This document shows positions 28,442 through 38,670 of a DNA stretch of 64,000 nt, piece after piece. Below the pieces are notes generated by a model, which was not told the origin of the DNA, searched no databases, and saw only the letters and a program-made list of their open reading frames with translations. The DNA comes from Marinilabiliaceae bacterium JC017 (GTDB lineage Bacteria; Bacteroidota; Bacteroidia; Bacteroidales; Marinilabiliaceae): NCBI GenBank assembly GCA_004296775.1, contig RHGE01000030.1, forward strand, positions 1 to 64,000, given 5' to 3'. Position 1 is the stretch's first letter. Every line of letters starts with the position of its first letter. A program made the position numbers and the translations under genes.

Positions 28442-31400
28442 ATGAAAAAGGAGATAATACTAACCGCTGCTTTTTGTTTCATTTCATTTCATGTTTTTAC
28501 CCAACGTGTTAATTATCGTTATGGAGAACTATCCATTGAGGATGGGTTGAGTAATAATTCCATCAGTTCTATTTTACAAGATAGTTGGGGCTTTATCTGG
28601 TTTGGATCTTATTATGGTTTGAATCGGTACAATGGCTACGAATTTGAAACCTTTTATAGTGATACCAACGATTCAACAACTTTATCCAACAGTTATGTCA
28701 CATCGATGTTGGAAGATAAGGAGGGCGATTTGTGGATTGGTACCAAGCGAGGCCTCAGCCGGTTTGATAAGGATACGGAAATGTTTACTCAATACCTGTG
28801 TAATGAACATACCAATGACTGCCTGCAGAATAATCATATCGGGGATGTTTTTTCAGATAGTCGAGGCCGTATATGGGTAGGGACCATGGGAGGTGGCCTG
28901 CATTTGTTTAATGAGTATCAGAGAAATTTTACCTGTTTTCAACAAAATGATTCGATTCATCATTCCATTAACTGGATTTCTTCTATTCAGGAAGGGTATG
29001 AAGGGGGCTTGTGGATCGGCACTTATGGAAACGGATTAAGCCTGTTTAATAGAGAAGAAAGCTTTTTTTTCAATTATGATTTTCCGGGCATGGAGGTGAA
29101 TGATTTGCTTGATGATGGTTTGGGAACAATTTGGGTGGCGACCAATAATATGGGATTATACCGGTTTGATAAGGAGATGAAGGTATATCAGAGGTTTAAC
29201 TTGCAAAGCGATAATACTGAGTTTTCCCATAAGATCATCATGTCGCTGGAGCGTAATAAAGATGGGAATATTCTGGTGGCGTCTGATGGTGGTGGAATAT
29301 TAATCGTAGATCCGCTTCATAATGAACAGTTGTTTTTAGATGAGAAGAAAGATGCCTTTGCCGATTTGGATACCAAAGCTATTTACAAGGTTTTTATCGA
29401 TTCCAACGGGCTATACTGGCTTGGTACCATTGGTAAGGGAGTTCGTATTTTGAATATGGATCGCAATCGGTTTTATTATTATACCCATTCAAAAGAAGAT
29501 CCGCATAGTTTGAGTGACGATGCTGTTATTTCCTTGTTGCAGGATACAAAAGACAGAATATGGGTGGGGACTGATGGTGGAGGCCTCAATCTATTTGATA
29601 AATCAACCGGACGGTTTCAGGTTTTTAAGTGTAAGGCTAATTCCATTAAGTCATTGAAAAGTAATGTGATCAAGTGTTTGCATGAAGATCGGAAAGGGGA
29701 TTTATGGATTGGTACCTATGGCGGTGGTCTGAACCATTTTAATCCTGAAAAAGGAATGTTTGAATATTTTATGCCCCAAGGCAGTAAGTTGGTTGAGAGT
29801 TTATCTGTTTGGTCGCTTGCCGAGAATAATGAAAAATCGCTTTGGGTGGGTACGCTGGGAAATGGGCTTTTCGCTTTTGATCAGGTTAAAAGAAAGTTTA
29901 TACCCCTTTCTAAAATTAATCCGGACCTGGATAAGGTGATGAATCCCTATATATTAAGCCTGCTAAAGGATGAGAAGGGAAACTTGTGGATTGGTACCAG
30001 TAACGGGGTTTATGTGTGGTTTAGTGATTCGGAACAGTTTAAGCACTATTTATATGATGATACGAATGAAAGCGGAGTAGGTAACAATACCGTTATTTCT
30101 ATTTATCAGGATCGTGAGGGAGATATGTGGTTTGGTACCAATGGGGGAGGTGTTGCCAGGCTTATACCTGAAACGGGTAAAATTACTTTATTAACCCAAA
30201 AGGATGGTTTGGCACAGGAACGTGTTTTTAGAATTGTGGAGGATAAAAAGGGCATCTTGTGGATGGCAACGCAAGGAGGCGTGTCGCAATACAATAAGAA
30301 AACAGGGCGTTTCCAAAACTATGATTCGCGAGATGGCTTGTCGGGTAATGCTTTTTCTACGGCTTTGTATTTGAAGGATGGGGAAATTATTGCTGGCGGT
30401 GTTAAAGGGTTGAATATTTTTGATCCGGCTGTTATTAAGATTAATAATAATGTTCCCAGGGTAATGGTTACTAAGTTGTTTGTGAACAATGTGGTGGTTG
30501 GAGTTGGTGAAAAAGAAAGTCCTTTAACCAAACACATCAGTGAAACCAATAAGATTGTTTTGCCCTATGACCAAAATAATGTGGGCTTTGAATTTATCGC
30601 CATCAATTATTTCATCTCTGAAAAGAATACCTATAGCTATAGGTTTGACGGAATATCGGATAGTTGGAGTACACCTGTTTCAGGAAGGATCGTTAAGTAT
30701 AATAACCTGAATCCGGGGATGTATGTCTTTAAAGTAAAAGCCGCCAACAATGATGGCGTTTGGAGTAATAAGGAGACAGAAATTATGGTTGAGGTGAAGT
30801 CGCCATGGTGGAAAACATGGTGGGCTATTACGGGGTATTTTGTTGTGTTCGGGTTGCTCATATTTGCCTATTTAAGGTACACCTTGTTGTGGATAGATAT
30901 TAAAAGGCGACTGGAATTTGAAATAATGGAGCGTGAAAAGATCAAAGAATTAAATCATATGCGGCTTCAGTTTTTTACCAATATTTCCCATGAATTCCGT
31001 ACCCCGCTGACGTTGATAATTGGCCCGTTGGAAAACCTGATGAAGAAATACACCTTCACCGATGAGAGCGGGGAGGTATTAAAGGTAGTACACCGGAATG
31101 CGAATGTGCTTTATCGGTTAATTAACCAATTGCTTGATTTTAGGAAGGTAGAGACAGGCTCTATGGAATTGAATGTGAAAGAGGGAAATGTGATTGCTTT
31201 TTTAAGTCAGGCTGCAGAAGGCTTTCGTTATATGGCCCGGGAAAAGGATATCTACTATGTAATTAATCAGGAAATCAATTCATGTATCATCTCATTCGAC
31301 GCAGATATTGTGGAAAAAGTTGTTTATAATCTCCTTTCAAATGCGTTCAAGTACACCAATAAACATGGAGAAGTGAGGTTAAACCTTGGTGTGGGTGAAC

Positions 31401-32548
31401 GCGAGTTAGATGCAGATAGTAAGAAATGGTTTAAGATTGAAGTGGTGGATACAGGGGTAGGTATTCCGGAGGATCAATTGCAAGATGTGTTTATTCGATA
31501 CAAGCAATTTAAACATAGTGATAATCATCAACCTGGCACCGGTATTGGATTAGCGCTGACAAAACGGTTGGTAGATCTGCACGGGGGCCACATCGAAGTA
31601 CAAAGCGAGGTGGATAAAGGGTCTGTTTTTACCGTGTACCTACCTGGAGATGGGGTTATCATCGACATGATGGCTGATGGGGAAGATATTGGTGCTTTTC
31701 CGGCAGAAGTCAATGAGTATCCCTCTGAAATAATTGATTTGGATGATGTTGGTAATAAACAGGAAAAGGTCTCTTCGTTCCGAAACCACAAAATTCTGGT
31801 AGTCGATGATAATGAGGAGGTGGTTAATTATCTGGAGCGTATTTTAAGAGATAAATATAAAGTAGTAACGGCATTTGACGGTCAGGATGCCTGGGAGAAA
31901 GCCGTGGATGACTCATTTGACCTTATTGTAGCTGATGTGATGATGCCTCGTATGGATGGTATTGAGTTATGTGATCAATTGAAGTCCAATATACAAACTA
32001 GTCACATTCCCGTTATTATTCTAAGTGCTCGTTCTTCTGTTGAAAACCGAATTGAAGGAATTAAAACCGGGGCCGATGCCTATATTGCCAAGCCTTTCAA
32101 CGCCGACTTGTTGGATGCCTACATCGAAAACTTGCTTAATAGCCGTGATAAACTGAAGGATGCATTTTCGAGTAAACAGTTTATTGAACCATCCGATATT
32201 ACTTCAACCAATATTGACGAGCAATTTATTACTAAAGCACTCAGTGTGGTGAAGGAAAATATGGATAATGAGAATTTTGGTGTCGAAGATTTGGGCCAGG
32301 CATTAGGGATGAGTCGCAGTAACCTGCATCGTAAGCTTAAAGCAATGACCGGTAAATCAACCACCGATTTTATACGTACTATTCGATTAAAAGAAGCAGC
32401 TACCTTATTACTATCGAGTGATCTGCAAATTAGTGAAATAGCCTATCAGGTGGGTTTCAATAGTAGTTCTTATTTTATTAAAAGCTTTAAAAAAGAGTTT
32501 AGCATGTCGCCTGGTCAGTATAAAGTCAGTCGGCAAAAATGGGCGTAG
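28442..32548 (+). CDS. Hybrid two-component system sensor/regulator (HTCS)
   Basis: 1368 residues combining sensor kinase and DNA-binding regulator in one inner-membrane protein. Order: signal peptide (about 1-20); two seven-bladed propellers built from reg_prop repeats such as DLWIGTKRGLSRFD and IWVGTDGGGLNLFD (about 25-700); Y_Y_Y domain (about 705-785, ending VEVKSPWW); one transmembrane helix (about 790-812); HisKA with phospho-acceptor H850 in NISHEFRTPLT; HATPase with NLLSNAFKYT, DTGVGIP and GTGIGLAL; receiver domain (from ILVVDDNEE near 1118) with phospho-acceptor D1165; C-terminal AraC-type helix-turn-helix. Family members usually sense glycan fragments in the periplasm and switch on nearby SusCD genes. 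The two SusCD pairs begin about 1 kb downstream, so they are likely targets. Confidence 0.95.
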   Translation: MKKEIILTAAFCFISFHVFTQRVNYRYGELSIEDGLSNNSISSILQDSWGFIWFGSYYGLNRYNGYEFETFYSDTNDSTTLSNSYVTSMLEDKEGDLWIGTKRGLSRFDKDTEMFTQYLCNEHTNDCLQNNHIGDVFSDSRGRIWVGTMGGGLHLFNEYQRNFTCFQQNDSIHHSINWISSIQEGYEGGLWIGTYGNGLSLFNREESFFFNYDFPGMEVNDLLDDGLGTIWVATNNMGLYRFDKEMKVYQRFNLQSDNTEFSHKIIMSLERNKDGNILVASDGGGILIVDPLHNEQLFLDEKKDAFADLDTKAIYKVFIDSNGLYWLGTIGKGVRILNMDRNRFYYYTHSKEDPHSLSDDAVISLLQDTKDRIWVGTDGGGLNLFDKSTGRFQVFKCKANSIKSLKSNVIKCLHEDRKGDLWIGTYGGGLNHFNPEKGMFEYFMPQGSKLVESLSVWSLAENNEKSLWVGTLGNGLFAFDQVKRKFIPLSKINPDLDKVMNPYILSLLKDEKGNLWIGTSNGVYVWFSDSEQFKHYLYDDTNESGVGNNTVISIYQDREGDMWFGTNGGGVARLIPETGKITLLTQKDGLAQERVFRIVEDKKGILWMATQGGVSQYNKKTGRFQNYDSRDGLSGNAFSTALYLKDGEIIAGGVKGLNIFDPAVIKINNNVPRVMVTKLFVNNVVVGVGEKESPLTKHISETNKIVLPYDQNNVGFEFIAINYFISEKNTYSYRFDGISDSWSTPVSGRIVKYNNLNPGMYVFKVKAANNDGVWSNKETEIMVEVKSPWWKTWWAITGYFVVFGLLIFAYLRYTLLWIDIKRRLEFEIMEREKIKELNHMRLQFFTNISHEFRTPLTLIIGPLENLMKKYTFTDESGEVLKVVHRNANVLYRLINQLLDFRKVETGSMELNVKEGNVIAFLSQAAEGFRYMAREKDIYYVINQEINSCIISFDADIVEKVVYNLLSNAFKYTNKHGEVRLNLGVGERELDADSKKWFKIEVVDTGVGIPEDQLQDVFIRYKQFKHSDNHQPGTGIGLALTKRLVDLHGGHIEVQSEVDKGSVFTVYLPGDGVIIDMMADGEDIGAFPAEVNEYPSEIIDLDDVGNKQEKVSSFRNHKILVVDDNEEVVNYLERILRDKYKVVTAFDGQDAWEKAVDDSFDLIVADVMMPRMDGIELCDQLKSNIQTSHIPVIILSARSSVENRIEGIKTGADAYIAKPFNADLLDAYIENLLNSRDKLKDAFSSKQFIEPSDITSTNIDEQFITKALSVVKENMDNENFGVEDLGQALGMSRSNLHRKLKAMTGKSTTDFIRTIRLKEAATLLLSSDLQISEIAYQVGFNSSSYFIKSFKKEFSMSPGQYKVSRQKWA

Positions 32549-33397
32549 GAATTTGCATCAGGGGTGATGGTTCTTTTATTATGGGGAGGTTATCTCTGTG
32601 CGTATTTCAAAATGGTATTCCGAGTTGCTTGATATACCTATCCCTTCGCTGGTGCATGCTTGTATCCGATTAAAATCTTAACTGCTGCTTTCTCCATTCA
32701 TACAATGTGATAGCCTTAGAAAAGGCTGGTGCCAAGAGCATCCATAGGAAATCAGTGTGTCATGATAATTCCCTGTTCCGAATGAATTCCTTTTTTGGAG
32801 ATAGCCTGTGTCTCGGTTGTCCCGAGTCTGTGTCTTGGTTGTCCCGAGTCTGTGTTATTGGTAACAACTTTTTAGTGTGCTGGTGCATTTTGTAAAAACG
32901 GAGAGGAATGTAATTCATAAAAAGCGTACAGACATGACAATGTAGAGGTTGCCTAGGTGCGACAAAAATTGCTTGGCTGTAATTAGCTGGTTAAAATTTA
33001 GATTTATTCTAAAGTTTTAAGCTTTCGAAAAGGTAAAAGTCCCTCAGTCCAACCGTCACAAGGATTCGCGAAGGTTGTAACTTCATCGTTTTCCAATAAT
33101 ACTTATTAGTGGCTTAAACATCACTTAATGAACTAACCCATACCTCTGTCTCTGATAATACCCTCTCAGTGTCCCTGTGCCTCTGTATTCGATAAGTACG
33201 ACAGACTGATAAGTTCATTTTTGTCTAAACGTTTTTTAAGAAAATCTCTGTTTGTTCCCCTGAATTTTAACACCCTTTAAGATTTGGCGCACCATAAATA
33301 CAATGTTGCAACGAAAGTTCAACTGGCGCCACAAATGTGCTATTTAATTCAACAAGAGTTTTAACGAAGAAGTAGGTGGCGGGCTAGTTTTGCTGGC
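32549..33397. other. 849-base gap between regulator and first SusC
   Basis: No convincing long gene. It contains a 22-bp direct repeat at 32806-32849. An open frame at 32707-32895 runs through that repeat and is probably not coding. The control region of the first SusCD operon should lie here, but no clear regulator site or promoter could be assigned by eye. Confidence 0.5.
32806..32857. repeat. 22-bp tandem direct repeat, about 2.4 copies
   Basis: Copies at 32806-32827 and 32828-32849 differ at a single base (CTGTGTCTCGG versus CTGTGTCTTGG, then TTGTCCCGAGT), and a third partial copy begins at 32850. The two-turn period of 22 bases is compatible with stacked binding sites on one face of DNA. 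It lies between the hybrid regulator and the first SusC gene. Confidence 0.6.
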
Positions 33398-33535
33398 ATG
33401 AAAATGTCTACGAGTAATAGAACAGGCAATGGCGGTATCAGGAATGAGGCGAGACGGTTCTTTATTATAAGAGCCATCCTAATGATTCTACTTATTCTAA
33501 TGCTTGGTCTGTTATTGATGCTCACAATAATTTAA
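33398..33535 (+). CDS. Possible 45-residue membrane peptide
   Basis: A short open frame begins MKMSTSNRTGNGGIRNEARR and continues as an almost unbroken hydrophobic helix rich in Ile, Leu and Met (FFIIRAILMILLILMLGLLL). A polar, positively charged N-terminus followed by one helix is the layout of a small inner-membrane protein with the N-terminus inside. It ends 36 bases before the preferred SusC start. No homologue is recognised and no ribosome-binding motif is evident, so it could be chance. The strong amphipathic-to-hydrophobic partition makes it worth listing. Confidence 0.35.
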   Translation: MKMSTSNRTGNGGIRNEARRFFIIRAILMILLILMLGLLLMLTII

Positions 33536-33571
33536 TCACAAATGTTAACTAATTCCAAAATCAAACTCTTT

Positions 33572-36500
33572 ATGAAAAAAGGAACGAAATGGTTTCAAAG
33601 AGGATTTCTGGTGGTATCCATGTTGTGCCTGAGTATAGGTATAACATTGGCCCAGAATGTAAACATTTCCGGTTCGGTGTCAAGTGCCGAAGATAATCAG
33701 CCCATACCGGGGGTTAGTGTGGTACAAAAAGGAACCACCAATGGTACTATTACAGATATCGATGGGAACTACTCCCTTTTGGTACCGCAGGGTGCCATTA
33801 TTTCTTTCTCTTTTGTGGGTATGACCACCAAGGAAGTTACTGTTGGTGCCAGCTTGAAGATTGACGTTGTGCTCTCTTCTTCTGCCATTGATGTGGATGA
33901 GGTAGTGGTAACGGCTTTGGGGATAAAGCGTGAAAAGAAAGCTTTGGGTTATTCCGTTCAGGAAGTTGGTGGTGATGATTTGTCTACTGCCCGTGAAATG
34001 AATGTGGTCAACAGTTTGTCAGGTAAGGTAGCTGGTGTACAGATAGCCCAGAGTTCGACAGGTACAGGTGGTAGTTCGCGAATTGTCATTCGGGGAAACA
34101 GCTCTTTTAATAATAACCAGCCTTTGTTGGTAGTAGATGGTGTGCCCGTTGATAACTTCAGCTCCAATACCGAAGATCGTTGGGGTAACCGTGTCATTGA
34201 CCGAGGTAGTGGTATGCAGGATCTTAATCCTGATGACATTGAGACCATGTCTGTTTTGAAAGGTCCGGCTGCCTCCGCGCTTTATGGATCCAGAGCCGCA
34301 GCTGGTGTTATTCTTGTTACCACCAAGTCAGGAAAAGCAGCTGGAAAAAAGACATTGGGGGTAACTTATACTGGTTCTTTTTTGTTTGAAACACCTATGA
34401 CCTCACTGGATGTTCAGAATAGATACGGGCAAGGTTCCGGTGGTGAGTTTGGAATTAATGATTTGAGTAGTTGGGGTCCAAAAATGGATGGCCAAATGAT
34501 TACGGATTATACGGGACAAAACCGTCCTTTCCAGGCCTATGATAATGATATAAAAGACTTCCTTAATACCGGATTCAATAACACGCATTCGATTGCTGTT
34601 AGCGCAGGGAGTGAAAATGTGCAGTTCAGGGGGACTTTAAATTATATGGATTATAATGGAATGATTCCTACGCATGAGTTGAATCAGTATGGAGCTAATT
34701 TTCGGACGACAGCGCAATTAAGTGATAAGCTTTCGTTAGATTCCAAAATAAATTACGTTCGCACAGAAGGTAAAAACAGGCCTAAAATTGCTGGAGACCC
34801 AGACAATGCTTTCTGGAATTACGCGCAGATGCCAAGAAGTATTCATTATTCCGATATGAAAACTCCATTGGATGAAAATGGCGATATCGTTCGATGGGCT
34901 CCTTCCAATGCGTTAATTTTAAATCCATATTTCTCTACAACCTACAGTGGAAACAAAGATGAACGTGACCGTATGATCGGTTTTGTATCTTCAAAATACG
35001 AATTCACCCAAAATGTTAGTTTGCAGGTTCGTTATGGTTTAGACTATTATACACAGGCGGATTATGATCAGCTTGGTACCGGTACTCCCTATTGGTATAC
35101 GGAAGGGGATGTTACTGAGCAAACTCAACGTTTTTATGAGCATAATGCAGATTTCTTGTTCTCGGCAAGTGATAGCCAATTGGGCGAATCTAAATTCGGA
35201 GGAAGTATTAGTCTTGGTGGGAACATCATGTATCGGAAAAGTCATACGCAACGAATGGAAGCACAAGGATTGGTTGTGCCACATTTCTATAGTCTTAGCA
35301 ATGCTAAATCGATCACTGGTAGTGTAGCGGATTATGAGAAGCAAATAAACTCCTTATATGCTTTTGGACAATTGAGTTACGATAACTTCTTGTTTCTGGA
35401 TGTTACAGCCCGTAACGATTGGTCTTCAACGCTTCCAAGCGATAATCGTTCTTACTTTTATCCAAGTGTGGCTCTTGGTTGGGTTGTTTCTGATATGGTT
35501 GAGCTGCCTTCTTGGGTTAGTTTTGCAAAATTAAGAGGTTCCTGGGCACAGGTTGGTAATGATACCGATCCGTACAAATTATTTCAGAATGGGGATTTCA
35601 TCCCGTACATGAATGGATTATTGATTGCTAATCTACCTTCAGAATTACCTGCTAAAGATTTAAAGCCTGAAATAATTACTTCGCATGAATTTGGAGCCGA
35701 TCTGAAATTCCTTAATAATCGCCTTGGTGTTGATTTTACCTATTATAATTCTACGTCTAAAGATCAGCTTATGCGATTACCTGTTGCGCCTGAATCCGGT
35801 TACTCAAATAAATTTGTCAATGCCGGAGAGATTAACAATAAAGGTGTAGAATTAATGATTTATGGTACCCCTGTTCGTACAAATGATTTTAATTGGGATG
35901 TCTCATTTAACTATGCTAAGAACAAAAATGAAGTGGTTAAGCTTTATCCGGGTACAAATATCTATATGCTGAATGGCGAAAATCAACCTATTCTTAAGGT
36001 TTATGCAGTTGAAGGGGGAGAGTATGGGGTGCTTTATGGAACGACCTGTACACGTAATGCTAATGGGCAGATTGTAGTGGACAAGGAGGGCCTTCCAATA
36101 AAAAATTCAGAAGAGACTGCTATTGGTAATTATTTGCCAAAATGGACAGGAGGGATCTCAAACTCGTTTACATATAAAAATCTGAACTTTTCATTCCTGG
36201 TAGACATGAGTATTGGTGGTGATATTTATTCAGGAACTGCTATGCAGGCTGCCGCTAGTGGTACCTTAGATAAAACTGAGGAAGGACGCGAAGCATGGTA
36301 TAATGGCACAGGAGGTATCCTGGTTGACGGAGTAAAAGAGGATGGTACAGCCAATGATATTTATGTAAATCCTGAAACTTATTGGAACAGAGTTTCAGGA
36401 ATTAATGAAGAGTGGATCTATGATGCTACTTGGGTGCGGTTGCAAGAAGTAACACTTGGTTATACATTCTCAAAAGAAATGCTGGGTAAAATGGGTAATG

Positions 36501-36673
36501 TTTTTAATTCGTTAAGCTTAAATGCCGTAGGAAGGAATCTATTCCTCTTTGCTAATGATTTACCTGGAATTGACCCATCTTCTTCTTATAGTGTTTCCAA
36601 TGCGCAAGGAATCGAATTGGGTGCTGTGCCAAGCACACGTACCTGGGGCTTTAATGTAAAAGTTTCTTTCTAA
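33572..36673 (+). CDS. SusC/RagA-family TonB-linked outer-membrane transporter
   Basis: About 1033 residues. Signal peptide (KWFQRGFLVVSMLCLSIGITLAQ), carboxypeptidase-D-like domain (VNISGSVSSAEDNQPIPGVSVVQKGT, about 25-110), TonB-box-like region (VDEVVVTALGIKREKKALGYS), plug domain (VNSLSGKVAGVQIAQSS; VLKGPAASALYGSRAAAGVILVTTKSGK), then a large beta-barrel ending in WGFNVKVSF with terminal phenylalanine. It forms the barrel of a lidded importer with the SusD protein 22 bases downstream and is powered by TonB-ExbBD. I prefer the start at 33572 because it gives a standard signal peptide; 33542 would add ten residues. The substrate is unknown because no degradative enzyme is adjacent. Confidence 0.95.
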   Translation: MKKGTKWFQRGFLVVSMLCLSIGITLAQNVNISGSVSSAEDNQPIPGVSVVQKGTTNGTITDIDGNYSLLVPQGAIISFSFVGMTTKEVTVGASLKIDVVLSSSAIDVDEVVVTALGIKREKKALGYSVQEVGGDDLSTAREMNVVNSLSGKVAGVQIAQSSTGTGGSSRIVIRGNSSFNNNQPLLVVDGVPVDNFSSNTEDRWGNRVIDRGSGMQDLNPDDIETMSVLKGPAASALYGSRAAAGVILVTTKSGKAAGKKTLGVTYTGSFLFETPMTSLDVQNRYGQGSGGEFGINDLSSWGPKMDGQMITDYTGQNRPFQAYDNDIKDFLNTGFNNTHSIAVSAGSENVQFRGTLNYMDYNGMIPTHELNQYGANFRTTAQLSDKLSLDSKINYVRTEGKNRPKIAGDPDNAFWNYAQMPRSIHYSDMKTPLDENGDIVRWAPSNALILNPYFSTTYSGNKDERDRMIGFVSSKYEFTQNVSLQVRYGLDYYTQADYDQLGTGTPYWYTEGDVTEQTQRFYEHNADFLFSASDSQLGESKFGGSISLGGNIMYRKSHTQRMEAQGLVVPHFYSLSNAKSITGSVADYEKQINSLYAFGQLSYDNFLFLDVTARNDWSSTLPSDNRSYFYPSVALGWVVSDMVELPSWVSFAKLRGSWAQVGNDTDPYKLFQNGDFIPYMNGLLIANLPSELPAKDLKPEIITSHEFGADLKFLNNRLGVDFTYYNSTSKDQLMRLPVAPESGYSNKFVNAGEINNKGVELMIYGTPVRTNDFNWDVSFNYAKNKNEVVKLYPGTNIYMLNGENQPILKVYAVEGGEYGVLYGTTCTRNANGQIVVDKEGLPIKNSEETAIGNYLPKWTGGISNSFTYKNLNFSFLVDMSIGGDIYSGTAMQAAASGTLDKTEEGREAWYNGTGGILVDGVKEDGTANDIYVNPETYWNRVSGINEEWIYDATWVRLQEVTLGYTFSKEMLGKMGNVFNSLSLNAVGRNLFLFANDLPGIDPSSSYSVSNAQGIELGAVPSTRTWGFNVKVSF

Positions 36674-36695
36674 TAAACCCTTAAGATAATTAATT

Positions 36696-38333
36696 ATGAG
36701 ACATATAAATGTAATACCATTTTTGCTGGCTCTGTTGGTTTTCGGATCATGTAGCGATTTTGATGACATGAATATTGATCCGAATTCAAAGCCTGTTAAT
36801 GAGATTGATCCCAACATGTATCTTGCACCCATGATGAAGGAAGTAAGCCAACATGCTAATGCGGGGCTCCATCAGCGGATTCATAATATCTACATAGATA
36901 GCTGGGCAAACTATTTTTTCGGTGGATTTGATCCGGAATACTATACGCATAGAGATGATTATGTGGATTTATATTGGCAGGAACATTACAAATGGATCAA
37001 TCAGCTTAATTATATCATTAACGAAGTTGGTAATACTGAAGAATATTCAAGTACCACCCAGCAGGTTGCCAGGATATGGAAAGTTTATGCTTATCATCGT
37101 TTTACAGACTTTTTTGGCGATATTCCATATAGCGAGGCAGCCAATGGAACAGGTGATTTACCAAAATATGACAGACAAAAGGATATTTATCTGGACATGT
37201 TAAATGAGCTTAAAGATGCTGCAACCAAATTGAACACTTCTGAATCTTTACCAGCAGAGTATGATTTTATTTATGGCGGAGATTTGAATAAATGGAAATT
37301 GTTTGCTAATTCATTACGTTTGAGATTAGCGATGCGTATCTCCAGAGTTTCAGATACAGAAATTAGTGGAGTTGCCAAACAGCATGCTCAGGAAGCAGTA
37401 GCTAGCGGAGTATTTGAAGATAATAATCAAATGGCTACGGTTCAATGTGCTGCCAATCCGTGGGGATATGGATATAATCTTAAATATTATTCTGACTGGG
37501 GTGCTGGTAACGGATTAGTGATGACCAGTAGCTTTTATAAATTGGTTGTTGGTCTTGGTGGACAAGATTTTCCGGAACCTGAGTTCTTTATGGATGGACA
37601 TTTAGCCGGATCTGATGTAAATATTACATATACTGATGTGCCTGATAAGGTGGATCCAAGAGCTCCTTACTATTTCTATATCTCTGATGATAACAATCAA
37701 GTTGTCGATGAATTTAAAGGTCGTTGGACAGCTGTACCTACCGGACGAACTCCTGGATCTGACAGTGCCGATCCATCATTGAAAAATGACAATAATCCGC
37801 GTGCAGGGAAGTTCGCTTATGAATCATACGACAGAAGATTGATCTGTATGCCTACATCTGAAGTGTGGTTTTTACGAGCAGAAGGTGCAGTCAATGGTTG
37901 GGAGATGAAAGCCTCTGCACAGGAATGTTACGAAAATGGTATTCGTGCCTCAATGGAACAATGGGGAATCGACAATGGTATAGTTGATGCTTACATTGCC
38001 TCAGCGGAACCGAATGTGCATGGAACAAGTGTATCTTTTACAGATAATGCAGGAAGTAATAATGATGTAATGAATAAGATCATTACTCAGAAATATATTT
38101 CTGGTTTTCCTGATAATGGATGGGAATCCTGGGCTGATATCCGTCGTCTTAATTTACCAATGTTAGATGCCAATCAGTATATAAATCCGGCGTCTGGTGT
38201 AAAAGACGGTGAGTTTGCCCAGCGTTCGCAATACCCGCAGAAACAAAAGCAGTTTAATCCCGATGGGTATAAGTCTGCGATTGATAATCAAGGGGCTGAT
38301 CTAATTGCAACAAAAGTATGGTGGGCTAATTGA
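36696..38333 (+). CDS. SusD/RagB-like outer-membrane lipoprotein
   Basis: 545 residues. A lipoprotein signal peptide ends in GSC with lipidated Cys19. The mature protein has the helical TPR scaffold of the SusD-like_2 branch: YHRFTDFFGDIPYSEAANGTGDLPKYDRQKDIYLDMLNELKDAA, FIYGGDLNKWKLFANSLRLRLAMRIS, MPTSEVWFLRAEGAVNGW, and the C-terminal KVWWAN. It acts as a surface lid that captures substrate for the SusC barrel encoded just upstream. The same operon is likely, with a 22-base gap. Ligand cannot be predicted. Confidence 0.94.
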   Translation: MRHINVIPFLLALLVFGSCSDFDDMNIDPNSKPVNEIDPNMYLAPMMKEVSQHANAGLHQRIHNIYIDSWANYFFGGFDPEYYTHRDDYVDLYWQEHYKWINQLNYIINEVGNTEEYSSTTQQVARIWKVYAYHRFTDFFGDIPYSEAANGTGDLPKYDRQKDIYLDMLNELKDAATKLNTSESLPAEYDFIYGGDLNKWKLFANSLRLRLAMRISRVSDTEISGVAKQHAQEAVASGVFEDNNQMATVQCAANPWGYGYNLKYYSDWGAGNGLVMTSSFYKLVVGLGGQDFPEPEFFMDGHLAGSDVNITYTDVPDKVDPRAPYYFYISDDNNQVVDEFKGRWTAVPTGRTPGSDSADPSLKNDNNPRAGKFAYESYDRRLICMPTSEVWFLRAEGAVNGWEMKASAQECYENGIRASMEQWGIDNGIVDAYIASAEPNVHGTSVSFTDNAGSNNDVMNKIITQKYISGFPDNGWESWADIRRLNLPMLDANQYINPASGVKDGEFAQRSQYPQKQKQFNPDGYKSAIDNQGADLIATKVWWAN

Positions 38334-38372
38334 TAAGCTTTGTAGGTTCATTTTTAATTCTTCATTTATATA

Positions 38373-38400
38373 CCTGGTTCTCCAATTTGAGAGAATCAGG
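38373..38400 (+). terminator. Hairpin after the first SusD gene
   Basis: CCTGGTTCTC pairs with GAGAATCAGG (one G-T pair) around an 8-base loop. The T-run that follows is poor, so it may be an RNA-stabilising hairpin rather than a terminator. Confidence 0.4.
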
Positions 38401-38456
38401 TTGATTAAACTAATTTTCTAAAACCCCTGGACTACTCTCTATAGTCTGATTGCGTT

Positions 38457-38490
38457 AAAAGGTGATGCTGAATTCAGTATCACCTTTTTT
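38457..38490 (+). terminator. Intrinsic terminator of the first SusCD operon
   Basis: AAAAGGTGAT and ATCACCTTTT form the main stem, extended by CTG/CAG across a one-base offset around an AATT loop, and it ends in six T. Confidence 0.8.
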
Positions 38491-38640
38491 GTTGGTGATT
38501 TAAGACTAAGCAACCTGTTGATTTAGGTAATATGAATTGCATCATCTTCAAAATTATCTAAAAATCAATCGATTTGGTTAAAAAATGGCTTGCAGCTCTT
38601 TATTTTGGAGTATTAATGTTATAAATTGTAAAAAAAGACA

Positions 38641-38670
38641 AAAAGGACCGAATATGATGAGTCCTTTTTT
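38641..38670 (+). terminator. Second intrinsic terminator in the SusCD spacer
   Basis: AAAAGGAC pairs with GTCCTTTT around a 12-base loop, followed by TT. It lies 151 bases after the previous terminator with no gene between, so it may end a small RNA or act as a backup. Confidence 0.6.

Noticed and set aside
32707-32895. 62-codon open frame upstream of the first SusC
   Set aside because: It runs through the 22-bp direct repeat, and the Cys/Trp/Ser-rich product reflects that repeat.
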